Origin: Sipunculus nudus
Taxonomy: Eukaryota > Annelida > Sipuncula > Golfingiida > Sipunculidae
Length of the DNA: 64,000 bases
Reading direction: 5' to 3'
NCBI GenBank assembly: GCA_026874595.1
Contig: CM049317.1
Span: 35,802,901-35,866,900, forward strand
The first letter of the stretch is position 1. Each line of letters starts with the position of its first letter. Positions 47,401 to 60,360 of this stretch are shown piece by piece. The position numbers and the translations under genes are program-made. The notes beneath the pieces were generated by a model that had not been told where the DNA came from, did no database searches, and was given only the letters and a program-made list of their open reading frames with translations.

Positions 47401-50400
47401 GGGAGTTTTGCATACTGAAATAAGCAGAGTATGATTAATTATTTTATGAATGATACTTATTCTGGGTAATGTTGATACATTTTCAGTGTTATTGTTAATT
47501 GGAGTACAGAGTACAGTAACACAGATTATACAAAAAAGGTAGCTTAGCTAAAACAGGTTTGTGTCTTTCAAAGCTAAACTCCTGTCACTTTACAAAACAT
47601 CCTTAAAAATACCAAATACCATTACATTTATAATACTAACACAGTGCACTGTAACTGATACAGTTTCATAGATTCTGCAAAAATTAAACTGGTTTTTGGT
47701 TGAAATTCTATAAAATTATATGTTCTGCTTCTGTTTATATTTCCACATGAATTGTATGATTTGTTTTGGTGCTGCTGCTCTGCTTACTTAAATATCCATA
47801 CAGCAGGGTCAGGACCTACCACAGCAACTAGAACCAAAACATACAACATCAATAAAAGCAAACAAATAAATAATTATGAAATAACACAACTATTTTCTAA
47901 AGCAGAAGTAGATCAAATTTGAACAAATTGATCCACTTCTTTATAAATAAAGCCTTTATTGTTGCAGCAGCAGTAGCCAGTCACCTGCTGGAGGTCATTC
48001 ATCTCTTCACAAACAAAACTATGTCCATTAAATGTACTGTACTTGCAGGTTATTGTCTTCTGGCTGCTACCTTATTATGTACATATATCAGCCTAGTTCT
48101 TCATTTCTTGACCTGACTGTTATCTTGATGAACTATTCTACATCCATTTATTCAGTTCATGCGATACACTCTTGTTTTGATTGAAAGACTGTTCACAGCA
48201 GTTTCCCTGAGGTATCATTTAGTACATTTACTGTCACTCAGGACTTGACTACTACATCATCTGGCTAATCATTAGGTATTTTTCCATGCAGGGGTCACAC
48301 TGCCTGTCTCTTTATAGTCTCCCTTGGTCTGTACTGACATTTCAAATGGAAGGTTTGGTGAATTGCTAACAACATAACAATGAAGACATTATATCTGTCA
48401 GAACTTATTAGTACATACAAGCTGTTTCTACATTTCTATGGTACCTATATATCAATATGAATACCATATGTATACAACTTTACTGTTTGTTTCTATTTGT
48501 TGTAAATGTTTTTTACCCATGTGAACAAGCACCATAAATATTCTGTTATGGTGCTAGTAAATTAGGACTCTTACCTCGACCCCATTAACATATTCTTAAA
48601 GATGTCATGAAAAATGAACTAAATTTTTGTTTTACACATGCACCATTTCAAGCATTGAAACACACATTTGTTTTTCTGTATGCAAAATTCCATATATTTT
48701 GTTGGGACTGTAAATGAAAAAGAAAGAAGTTTGTCTGCTTTTTGTGTGTTTTCTTGTCCTTGAGTCTGTAGAACAATTTATTTTTTATGTAGCCTTGGTT
48801 ACTCAGCCTGTTTGTGAACAGTTTCTTGTGACTCACTCTTTGCCCACGTCTTATTTGTTGTGATTTGCAAAGGCAGATGCAGCTCCTTAAAAACAAACAT
48901 TACTTTTCTTTGTTACAATTTACAGTAAAATTATGGAGACTATACACATTTTTGCTCTTTTATTTATTAATTTTTTTTTCATTTATTCAATTAGGGTCTG
49001 GTCCATTATCCCACTTCTATTGCCAGAACATGCTACCTTACACACGTTTTGGTTGCATAAATGTATGAAATGTATTTTAATTATGAGACTCTCTGCAAGT
49101 AATGTAGATAAAAAAGGTTGACTGTTTTTTTGTATATTTTTAGACATGACATTTCATTGTTTTTTGGTAAAGGCTGACTAGCAGTTTGCTGAGCCGTATT
49201 GATAAGACATTTATGACTGAGCAAGCTAGTAGACCAACAGTCCTTGGCTGAGTAAGTTGGGTTCAGCTAAGACTACAGATATTATGTGCACCATTTAACA
49301 AGCTTACTGTTGGCTGATTTCCACCAATTCCTGCCTTTCATGCACTTTCAGAGATGCTCAATCAACTATCATTATATTATCTATGTGTAGACATCTATAA
49401 TTGAAGTACTTCTGGCCAGTTGTAGACTTTCAGTACATGGCATATAAAAGTAGATGGCGTCTAACAGACAGTTTTAAAAATATCATTGTAATTGATGTGG
49501 AGATGCTTATACTGCTTACGGTATAAGAAATATTTAAGTCTGCATCAGGAAATCTGTACATCATATATCATAACCAGTGGTCCACTATTTTACTTGAAAT
49601 ATTGTATTGTGTATATAATTTTGTCCTACATACCAGTCTTTAATTCCGATCCACAACTGAATGCCAGGAGCACTGCCATGGGTCACATATTATGGCCGAT
49701 TAAAAATTACCTCTGATGTAAAGTGATTTTCTTGTGTGCCAGGGTAACACAACAGTCTGGCCATCTGTTGGACATTTAGCTAATGTGACACAAATTAGAA
49801 CTGCAATAATTTAAAATTTAAAGTTCTGATTTAATTCACATCAGGACAGGCTAAGATTTGTCTCACTTTACATATATGGCCATGCCAACAGGCAAAGTTT
49901 GAACAAAATTGGAATGAGAATTAAGTCATTAAATTTAGTACTTAGAAAGTTTTGGCCAGGTGACCTATATTTACTATGTGTAACATGATTAACTTGAAAA
50001 GCTTTAATCAGTATACCATATGAGAACTAAAAAAAAAATGGTAGTTTTAGAGTGCTTTTTTGAAAGGTAGCAGAGTATGTGACGTTTGTGTTTTGGAAAT
50101 ACATATACTGTTAAACATGTATCTCAATCATCCGTCTAAGAAAATTGGCTAGCATATTCTCAAAAGACTGTCACTAACAGATGGGAAATTTCACTCTCCA
50201 TGTCTGCGATCATCTGTTGATGTTGGGCAAACTAAGTCCCACATATGTACCAGAGTATTTAGGTTTTGTGATGTTGCAGCTAGCATTAACATATCAGTCT
50301 TTAACATTGTATTTCAACGCTTATTTAATGATTTGTTGAATTTTGTTCTTAGTATCAGAAAACCATAAGATTAGTGTATTCACCTCTTGTCAAACACCAC

Positions 50401-51137
50401 TTATTTTGAATCTAGAGTAAATTATCAGGACCATGTAACAATACATTATTCCCCCAAGCAGCTGCAGTTTGTGTTTAAAATCCATACACATGTCCATTAT
50501 ACTTCCAAGTTGTGACTGACAATCAGTGTTTTTTTTTTAATCATACATGGTGTGTGGGTGACCATTCTTGTGTGGAATTGAAGGTGGGTGTCTTCTGGTA
50601 AAGAATGTAGACTGCTGTGGCCGAATGAGCCAGGGTTTTTCTCTCCCCAGGGCTTCTGGGACTAATTGCTTCAACTGGAGAAGTTCATTGTACATTTTGT
50701 GATGTTTCAGTTTTTTTTATTCACTGATATAAAATTATTAAAAAAAATGGATTCATTGCCTCCAAACATATGTGCTTCAGTTGGTGAGTGAGGCCATATA
50801 GCCTCTACACTGTGCTCAAAGTGAGGTTACAGACTTGACAAAGCCTGTTGTGCTGCAGTGTAATTAAGCCACCATTTATCAAAGATAAGACACCCTAAAC
50901 AACAAATTTACATCCATTTAACATTTTTAGTCATAATGTATTGATTTATAGAGTGACTGGCTTCTGCCAGCCACACAGAGATTCTCGAGAAATCACACCC
51001 AGATTAACTTTTTATGAACAATACTGGACAACTACAGACATTCATTGTGATCAGACAGTACAAGTTAATGTATTTGAAAAAAAAACACGTCTGTGTCTCA
51101 GGCATCTCTGCAGTTGATTAATGTCACCAGTGTTAAT

Positions 51138-51148
<11 letters not shown>

Positions 51149-51190
<42 letters not shown>
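51149..51190. repeat. (AT)n microsatellite
   Basis: An uninterrupted AT tract after ATATATAA. Confidence 0.97.
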
Positions 51191-51193
<3 letters not shown>

Positions 51194-53792
51194 AAGGCTT
51201 AATGTCTTCAAACAGAACAGAGCCATATTGGCAGCTCACAAGAAAAGAGCCTTGTGTGGGGGTGGGAGGCGGGATGAGATATGGAAGACTTGTCCAACAC
51301 GGACAAATCTAAAGCTGGGATGTCACTTCTTTTAACAGATCCATATTTTCTCCAGGTTCTCAGTCAATAAGCCAGGGAGTTTCATATATATGCAGGACCT
51401 GTCCCCTCACTGTTTTCTTGCTTTAAATGTAAACTATATTGTCATGCAAGCATGCAGTCAAGGGATATTATCAATTTCTCCAGCAAGTTATTAGAAATGT
51501 TGGTTTAAAATAATTAGGACAGTGAACGGCAAGTGAAAGGGTAGTTATTCCTTGGAAATTTGACCTGCTTACTTTGGCAAATCCAGTGACTGTTATGACT
51601 TAATTATAAAAAAAAGATGTAGAAGTCCATGTCTTAAATTTGTCCTCTACCTCTTCCTTTGAGCTCAGGAAACCTTGGAACATCTGACCAGAACAATCTG
51701 GGTGTGTTCATATTTTTCTTCTGGCGACAGAAACATAAAATTAAAAAACTCTGTATTAGAACTATATGCCAAAGGATTTATGGAATACAAGGGGCAGGTA
51801 CTTCAGATAAAAATTCAGTTTTTGTGTTCAGTAAGCTCTAGATTTGCAGATTACTGAGGGCAGTGTTTGGGAAGGCCACACTTGTGTAAAATCAGAACAG
51901 AACACAGGGTTTTCAATAGGAAGAAGACAAGGACAGTCCAGAATGCTCAGGCCAAAATGCTGAGGAGTCATATCAGATTTTGGAGCTTCTTGAGGGGATT
52001 GGATATGTCTAGTATTTAAAAATCATGTAAATTTGATTAATTTGTTTAGATTTTGTGTCCTTATCAAATGATTATGATTAAGAATTGTGTCATTATTTGA
52101 TTCTACAGTAATGCAAGGGTAATTTGTTTGCACAGTGTATACACAACTGACTGGTTTCAGCAATGGTCATCGACTGCTACAAATTCAACCTTTGATCTTC
52201 TCAGTGCAACAGCCAGAATTTTGCAAGTCCATTTACACACTGGGACTCCCAGAACTGAACATCCAAAAGAGATTATGTGCATCACAGATGGTTATATATA
52301 CCCCCGCCATTCCTGAAAGCCTTGAAAACATTGAAATGTAGACCCTGCAATTTAAATTTTAACGCTAGATGTCTGCAATTGCCAAGGGATTGCTCAGTAA
52401 GCTTCTTGACTGGAGTATATGACTTGGTTCAGATATATCTTTTCCTGGCTTTTTTGGTGCTCAGACAGCAGATGTACATAACATTTACTAAAAACAGTGG
52501 GAACTGATGGCAGTTTGTATGAATATTTTATCTGCAAAACACCTTAAACAGCTTTAGTATATATATTTTAGTTTAAAGGTTGCAGGAGAAGTGAAAAGAG
52601 TTACACTTTATCCTTTGTGTGTAAGTAGCAAATAAGATTAACCTTCACACAACATATACACAGCAATGTGCAACTTATCCTTCTTCATGGCTGCTTGTAA
52701 ACCATTATTTCATACATCTCATACATAAATTATTCAATTGCTAAAATGGGTATTTGATTGATTTGTGGTCATGATATAATGTATCAAAGCCTTGTTCTTT
52801 CATCAGTATATCATAAATATATGTATTGATCAGTGGTACTGGGAGACTGACTGTCAGTCAGGCAAGTTTAATCCTGTAAGGAGTGCCTGTATCTAAAAAA
52901 AAATGGCTTCACAGTTAAATCAATATTTGTAAAAGGCTGCAGAATTCTGGAAAAGGAAAGATTTATCTTAATTGCTTTTGTTAGTAACTTGCTACTTGAA
53001 AGAAACAATTTTTTGTGAATTAATGTTTGAAGCATCCTGGAATTGAAAGAATTGAAGGTCGAGTATCCAGACCCTGCCACCACCATCCTTTAATATGAGC
53101 AGTAATGTAACCACTTGTCCCCATTGGGACATTAAGATCTGGTTTGCTGTGTTGCCTGACCAATGTCTGGAAGAATGGTGATTTTATGATCACATATAAT
53201 TCTGTGTAGATGAATCATAAAATTTGAAGTTGTCAAACCGAGGTCCATCATCAGTGGACCTTCATCTTTGGGCAGCACGTGATACCACCTATATATAAAG
53301 CTGGAGCCCTAACCCTATAAATATGTTCAAGATATGACTCGATATAAAATAACAACAATAGAATGTTGCATATAATTTTTTATATGACCTGTAAATTAAA
53401 TTGTATATAAGTTCAAATAAGAATTAATTGATAACTGAACAACCTCTGTATTAATTCCTATGATCATAATTTAAGGCTACTATTATATAAACCTATCACT
53501 TATGAGTTAGCCAACATTCAGAAAGCACATAATTCACTCAAGCTGCACCTGGGTTTATAATCAGTCCTTAAAGCCAAATTGTTACCGTACTCCTTGTTAT
53601 ATTCACCAACAAGGTGGTGTCAGAGACATCAAAACCCCATCAGGAGGTTTATAATTAGAATTAAAGAACAAATTTTGTCCACCAGGGACTCCACATGGTT
53701 GAAGAAAGATGTACAACAGTCAACAATGATCTCCCATATCTAGATCCAGATTCACATCCAAAATTGTCAGTGTTAACCATTACACCAAATTA

Positions 53793-53981
53793 CAGTAGAA
53801 CCTGTCTCAAAGACCACTTTCTAATAAGACCACCTGTCTGTTAAGACAACCCTTTAGTGTGTGAAAGCATTCACATTGGTTATAACTGACCTGTCTAGTA
53901 AGACCACCTATATCTTGTGACTGTGAATTAAAACCTCTTTTGGCTAGTCCCTCTGTTGGTTTTACTACACAGGTTTTACTG
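53793..53981. mobile_element. TA-flanked MITE, 13-bp terminal inverted repeats
   Basis: Left end CAGTAGAACCTGT (53793-53805) and right end ACAGGTTTTACTG (53969-53981) are inverted with one mismatch, each flanked by TA, as expected for a Tc1/mariner-type target duplication. The 189-bp interior is non-coding and repeats AAGACCACC-like words. It ends only 22 bp before Helitron-like element 2. Confidence 0.75.
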
Positions 53982-54003
53982 TATATCCAAATTTATCCAT
54001 AAT

Positions 54004-55177
54004 TGTATCCGGCAAATCGGAGAACAGTACTATGTTTTTGACCGGGTTCTGCCACCGCGGCCACCTATTCGTTTCCGGAGAACTCCTCTGAGACTACTGG
54101 ACTGATTTTTCCAAAACTTACATCAATTATCGGGTCACATGTGAACTGGTGCCTAACCATTCGGCGTCTTCCTCTGACCTTTACTCTCTCCGGTGCGTTC
54201 ATCTGTGCATCTGTTTTGACACATTTACCCACATATCTTCAGACTCGTTTGACCAATCAGGAAAAAAAATTTACACAAAAGTAGCCCTTGGATAGCTTAA
54301 TAACATACACAAAAATGACGGCGCCGCCTGAAGCCATTTTTGCACAGCTTCCATCTGTTTGTCTGCCTTGGGTTGAATTCACTCATATCTCTGCAGTGGT
54401 TTTACTAATTTACTTAAAAATTCGGCATGCGTTTACATCCTGGATAGTTTTCTCCATTTTATAACAGGTGGTGCCACCTTCATTCACATACACGCTGCAG
54501 ACATCCATGCTTGTATCTCTGACTGGTTTGTCATATCTTCCTGAAAATGTGCATGTGTTTAGATCTCATATAGCTCTTTATCATACACAAAACTGGTGGC
54601 GCAACCTGCAACCATTTTTGCACAGCGTCCATCTTTGTTTGACTTTGGTTAAAATCACTCATATCTCGGCAGTGATTTGACTTATTCACCTGAAATTTGG
54701 CATGTGTATAAATCCTGGATAGCTTTCTTGATTTTATGGCAGGTGGTGCCACCTACATTTATGTTCATGCTGCAGATATCCATGCTAATATCTCGTACTG
54801 TTTTGATGTACCTACCTGAAATGATGCAAGTGTTTGATTCTCACATAGCTCTTTATCATACAAGAAACTGGATGTGCCACCTGCAACCTTTTTTGCAGAG
54901 TCCATCTGTTTGTCTGCAGTGGGATAAAATCACTCATATCTCGGCAGGGGTTTGACTTTTCCACCTGAAATTTTACATGTGTATACATCTTAGATAGTTT
55001 CTCGTTCAAATAACAGGTGGCACCACCTACAATCATGTTTACGTGGCAGACATCCATGCTAATATGTAACACATCTAACTCTATTTCCCCTTGCCACTCA
55101 ATCCATGCCTCTTTTCACCCGTCCTACCCTGATTTAGGCGGATACACGTATTTGCTTGTTGACTACCCGTATTCTAG
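54004..55177 (+). mobile_element. Helitron-like element 2, diverged relative of element 1
   Basis: It starts TGTATCCGGCAAATCGGAG (54004-54022), with the subterminal inverted partner at 55129-55147 (reverse complement GTGTATCCGCCTAAATCAG), and ends CTAG at 55174-55177 with T next. The hairpin before the end has decayed. The 5' block (TACTATGTTTTT, GGAGAACTCCTC, TCGGGTCACATGTGAACTG) and the 3' block (CTCTATTTCCCCTTGCCAC) match element 1. Inside are about three diverged repeat units with altered palindromes (GGTGGTGCCACC, GGTGGCACCACC). Confidence 0.65.
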
Positions 55178-55258
55178 TTTTCTTTATATCTCTAACACAA
55201 AGAAACAGACAGACAAACAGATATAGGAGAAAACATAACCCTCTTTGGACTTTGGTGG

Positions 55259-55608
55259 ACTAGATAAGGATAGGTTGTGTACTAGATAAGGATAGGTTGT
55301 GTACTAGATAAGGATAAGTTGTGTACTGGATAAGGGAAGGTTGTGTACTGGATAAGGGTAGGTTGTGTACTGGATAAGGGTAGGTTGTGTACTGGATAAG
55401 GTTAGGTTGTGTACTGGATAAGGATAGGTTGTGTACTGGATAAGGATAGGTTGTGTACTGGATAAGGGTAGGTTGTGTACTGGATAAGGGAAGGTTGTGT
55501 ACTGGATAAGGATAGGTTGTGTACTGGATAAGGATAGGTTGTGTACTGGATAAGGATAGGTTGTGTACTGGATAAGGGTAGGTTGTGTACTGGATAAGGG
55601 TAGGTTGT
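55259..55608 (+). repeat. 22-bp minisatellite, about 16 copies
   Basis: The unit is ACTGGATAAGGGTAGGTTG plus TGT, with variants ACTAGATAAGGATAGG and GGGAAGG. It runs without interruption for 350 bp and begins 81 bp after Helitron-like element 2. Variants cluster: the first three copies have ACTAG, later ones ACTGG. Confidence 0.95.
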
Positions 55609-57717
55609 AAGAGTATTATATGTTGCAGCTATATATAGTGGTCAATATTATTGACCTTGATGGCCTGACAGATGTCCAGAATTGTTTCGAGTGTTTACAC
55701 TGGACATCAATGGGCCCTTGGGTTCTGCAAGCTGCATATATAATGAATGGTGTACCAGGTATATAATATGAATATGGGGGCATTTAAAGCTCCAATCAGC
55801 TCAGGTGTTAGGATCCGTATATATGTAGCATGTTCTGTCATCACATTAATATTGTCCTGACCCTTGAAGTGTATTATAGATATAATTAAGCTGTGTTCAT
55901 AGGGATACTAATAATGATATGAAAAGAGAAAGGGAATATCGCTGTGGTTTTCTTCTTACTTTTGTGGCATACTTTGTTTAGACAGACCTGGATATAACTG
56001 TTGATAGTGTTTGGTATATGTATTAATTTTAAAGGTATTTTCAGACATTCTTTGCAGGATAATTTTAATATTATAGATTAATATTTATTTATAATTGATC
56101 TTATTGTCCCTGTCCATTTGTCATATGATTAACTTAACTTTGTTAACTGACTGTTTGTCCTGAAATTTGAAAGTAAAAACTGTGACACATGGCACTAATC
56201 CATATGTAGTCATAAAGAATTGACAAATTTAAAGAAATTAACTGCCCATATTAACACATTTCAGGTACTAGCTACTTTGTTATATGTTATTTATTGTTAT
56301 ATTATTATTGCCAAACAAGGAAGGACTGTAAATAATTGCTTTGCATATAGGATTAATTATAGAAATATGAAGGTTTTGATGCATTGTAGCTTCTGATTGG
56401 TTCTAAAGGTATGTTCATTCTTCATGATAGCAGTTGAATGTTAGTGTATCAGATTGAGATTCTACTCGTATGACATCCAGGACCCACTCTTAATAGGCTC
56501 TCTTTGTAACACTATGAGCTATGCATTGATACAAAAAATAGAGAGTCATCCTTATTTAGTTGTAAAGCAATCCCGTTGTGAGCTGCACACAGCTCTGTCA
56601 TTATAGGTCCTGGGTATCCATCATTAAAAAGACATTAAAAAAGTTAAATCCATTGCTCAGATCAGCAGTGTTCTTATATGTTAGGTTTGGATCAAATGAC
56701 AGGAATGCACTTATAATGAGGATATTTTTGAAATGCTCATATGAATTTTTTTTTTAATAAAGAGATCAGGCTATTTTGTCAGTTGACTCAATGAGTGAGT
56801 CATGCTTATTTTGGTCTGGAGCCTCACAGCGACTGTTGCAGTGTTCTACAGCAGCCTATCTGCTGGTCTTCCAGTGTGGAGGTATCAGTCACATTGTGTC
56901 CACAAACTGGAAGATGGGCTGAGGTATGTCTGTTGTTATAACCATACCATATGGCATTTCTCATATTACTTGATATGCTGTTAATTCTCTTGTTATGAAT
57001 ATAGGGCATAATAGGGTTACTGTATTAAACATAATACTGCATTATACATGATAAATTAGCTCTGCATAAACCTTAGTAATTAATAGGTATCAAATTTGGC
57101 ACGTCCACTGTGAACAATCAGGAACTCAGAATTATCCTAATAATGAAATAATCAATTTGTCATACAGTATTGTAATTAAGTGATTGATACTGACACTGTT
57201 ATTTTAATGCCTTTGTATTTAGTGTTTTGGTATAATATATGATCATATTGTCTTGACAAGGGAATTAATCAAAATGTAATAATAAAGATTGATTTTTAAA
57301 TGTCATTTTACAGCCAGTTATCAAAATAAAGCAGTAAAATAATTAAAAGAATACTGGGCTTTAGGGTGAACCTTAACCCTATATTATTTTCAAGTGCAAT
57401 AGACGTAATTTACATCTGTCATTAAAGATGCCACTGTGTTTTATATCAGTCATTCCTTGATTACTCATATCTACAGCAGAGCAGTCACAGATAAATGATG
57501 CATTTCTTTGTAATATTAGTTATTTTTATCATTACTGGTAATTGATACACCAACCAGAAAATTAATATAAATGGTATGTGTAGACCTGATGGCAATTAAA
57601 TGTCACTTTGGCCTAGATTTAATGCATGTCACTCTTTTGTTAATTAATAAAAGAATAATGAATTTATGACAAACACATGTATCAAGTTCCCAAATAAAAG
57701 CTAAGAACCAGGATTTT

Positions 57718-57782
<65 letters not shown>

Positions 57783-59709
57783 TGAAACCCTGCTAATTAA
57801 AATATGCATAACAGGAGTATCCATCAATTTTGATGACAAAAAGAACTACCTTTGGCAAAAATGCTTAGCATGACCACTATGCAACCCTTACCTTATCACT
57901 TTAAGTAAGGTCTCACTTTGTAGAGAAATATTTTTTTCAAACATTACTGAATATCATAGAGGTAAAGGAAAACTGTTCACTAGTGCACTGAAAAATAGAA
58001 GTAACCGTTATAAAGAAAGTGAAGGGATAGATAAGAAGTTAGTGACATTCATGTGTGTTGTGACCTTAATTGAATGATCTGGGTATTAATTTCTTTAAGT
58101 AGAGGAGCAGTTTTAAATCCATCTTTTTTTTTATAATGTTCTGGTATTTTGTGTATATTAATTCTGTGTGTTTTTTTTACACAGGTAACTAATTAGAATA
58201 AATTTTGATTGAGGTAATGGTATGCTTTTTTTCAGCATTTGTTATTCTGCTCAGCGCTCGTACTTGTGTTTTGACAGTTGAAATATCACTGATTTTGTGA
58301 AGGGTGACCCTTTCTTAATCACTCATGTGGTCTCCACTTATTCACTTGAAACATGACCAGAGTAAATAATTAATTATCCTGTAAACATCAAGAGATCCTT
58401 GGTTTATTTGCTGATGCCACTCTTGGCTAAACTGAAATGTTAAATAGTTCTAGAACTGTTCCATAAATAAAAATCCTCCACCATATTGGGAGGTATACAT
58501 ATATGAAATATTTACCTAGATTATAAATTTACCTAATCATGAGTGATTATAGTAATCCTTATCTTATTTTAGCACACCTCTGAGTGTCCATCTGTTATGT
58601 TTCTGTCAGCTTTTCTCAGCAATTGACAGAGGGAATTCCGACATAAGCGGACTAGTACATATACAGTACTAGTACAAGTGCATGTTTACAGCTAAAAGAT
58701 GCACTGGTATATTGATTATTATGTCTTCCCATAAGGCATTCTTTTTATGAGAACTTTTGTCCAATTTCAACATTTAGACAATCACAATTGTCTTGTATGC
58801 ATTAATTTCTGAAGCCAATGCACTGTCATCGTGCATAGGATTAATAAAACAAAACAAGATTTTTACAAGAATATATGCATCCGACCCACATATATCCTGG
58901 TCACAGGAAAACAAAATGGAGATAATTAATCTTGTCTTTTCTTCACATCATTCATCTACACATTTGTGAGCTTTTAAAAATTCAGGTCTGTGTGATTAAT
59001 AGTTTTTCTCAGTAAATGTGCTGTTTTTTTCACCATATCATGCAAATATTTATCTTGATAAAAGTTAGTAGGCCTCTTTGTCACTTGGATGAATTGGCTA
59101 GCCACCTACATTTGACAGTTATAATCACAATGTAAATACATGCATTTTTTTCATGCCAAATTCACAGGCATCATGCATTTTCGTTACATGCAAAATGGTC
59201 TTAGTTGAACAATAGATGGGTCATTGTACCATATGAGAGGTTGATATGCCATGTTTCCTTCTCAGTGATCTTAAATCACTGCATGAATATATAGAAAATC
59301 TCAAGTGGTAAGAGCAGGTATAGGTCATTATTTGCTGGTGCAATGAAAGGTAAATATATACATTTTTTACAGACATTTGATGGTGCACAGTTAAAATGTT
59401 TATGTGTAGAAATGATATGCTGAGTGATAACAGTAAATATATATTTACTTGCAACATGGGACTGAGTCACAAGTCTGTCTGTATTTGATAAACAACTGTC
59501 AGCCACCAAAACACCAGCATATATACTTGGAATAAAACAGAATGGCCTCTTTAGTACCCAAGGGCAATGCCCTTTTGTATGATGAAGCCATGCAGGCATA
59601 AGAAAGCCTGTGTCTTGTATTCACGTATTTACCATATCAGTCATGTACCTGGTGTAGATTAATCATTACAAATTCAATGGATTATTATCTCCTGTTGCTT
59701 ATAGCTTAT
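55609..59709. other. Intergenic, no gene recognised
   Basis: AT-rich with one AT microsatellite. Short frames have no family resemblance. Confidence 0.4.
57721..57780. repeat. (AT)30 microsatellite
   Basis: Uninterrupted AT tract. Confidence 0.98.
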
Positions 59710-59754
59710 TGTATCCCCAGACAAAGTCGGGGGATACTATGTTTTCATACCGGT

Positions 59755-59783
59755 CCCGCCGCCGCCGCCGCCGCCGCCGCCGC
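59755..59783 (+). repeat. (CCG)n triplet tract
   Basis: About nine CCG triplets sit directly after the 5' block of Helitron-like element 3. Related GC triplet tracts sit at the same place in element 1. Confidence 0.9.
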
Positions 59784-60360
59784 ATATAAATCTTGTTGGC
59801 GCGATAAACCAAAAAATATTTCACCGAACTTTACCAAACTTGGTATATGTATAGATATGGGTAAGAGGACGACGCCTATTTAAAATGAGGTCATGACCTT
59901 TACTAGGAGAGTGTCCTTGACCTTGAATAGGTCCAGTTTAGGGGAAAATCACACAAATTCTTTAATATCTCAAGAAATCTTGCATGGATTTATCCCAAAA
60001 TCAAGTTGATGGAAGATCATGGATAGGGTTGTCATGTACCAGAAACTGGTGGCGCCACCTATTATTCTTTACTTGTTTTCGTGCCGTTTAATACCCCCAA
60101 AATTGCCACCTTACAGTACTGTGGGCATTATAAGTAAAAAACTAATGGACAGATTTCTTTCATATTATGCATATACATAGGTATGGGTTATGGGACGATG
60201 TTTATTTAAATTGGGGTCATGACCTTTCCTATGATAGTGGCCTTGACCTTGAATATTGCCATATATGGTGAAAATCACACACCTCTTATGATATCTCCAG
60301 TGTTGATAGCCATATGGATTTCAAACATGACTTATGTATGGCCCACCACTAAAGTAAGAA

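Larger units (their letters stand above)
40821..53792. other. Long AT-rich intergenic or intronic stretch
   Basis: Apart from the family B copy, the 64-bp duplication and two AT tracts, nothing was recognised. A less AT-rich patch at 42960-43430 has plausible donors on both strands (plus: CCTT then GTAAGT at about 42998; minus: AGAG then GTAAGA at about 43407) but no recognisable coding sequence. Confidence 0.4.
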
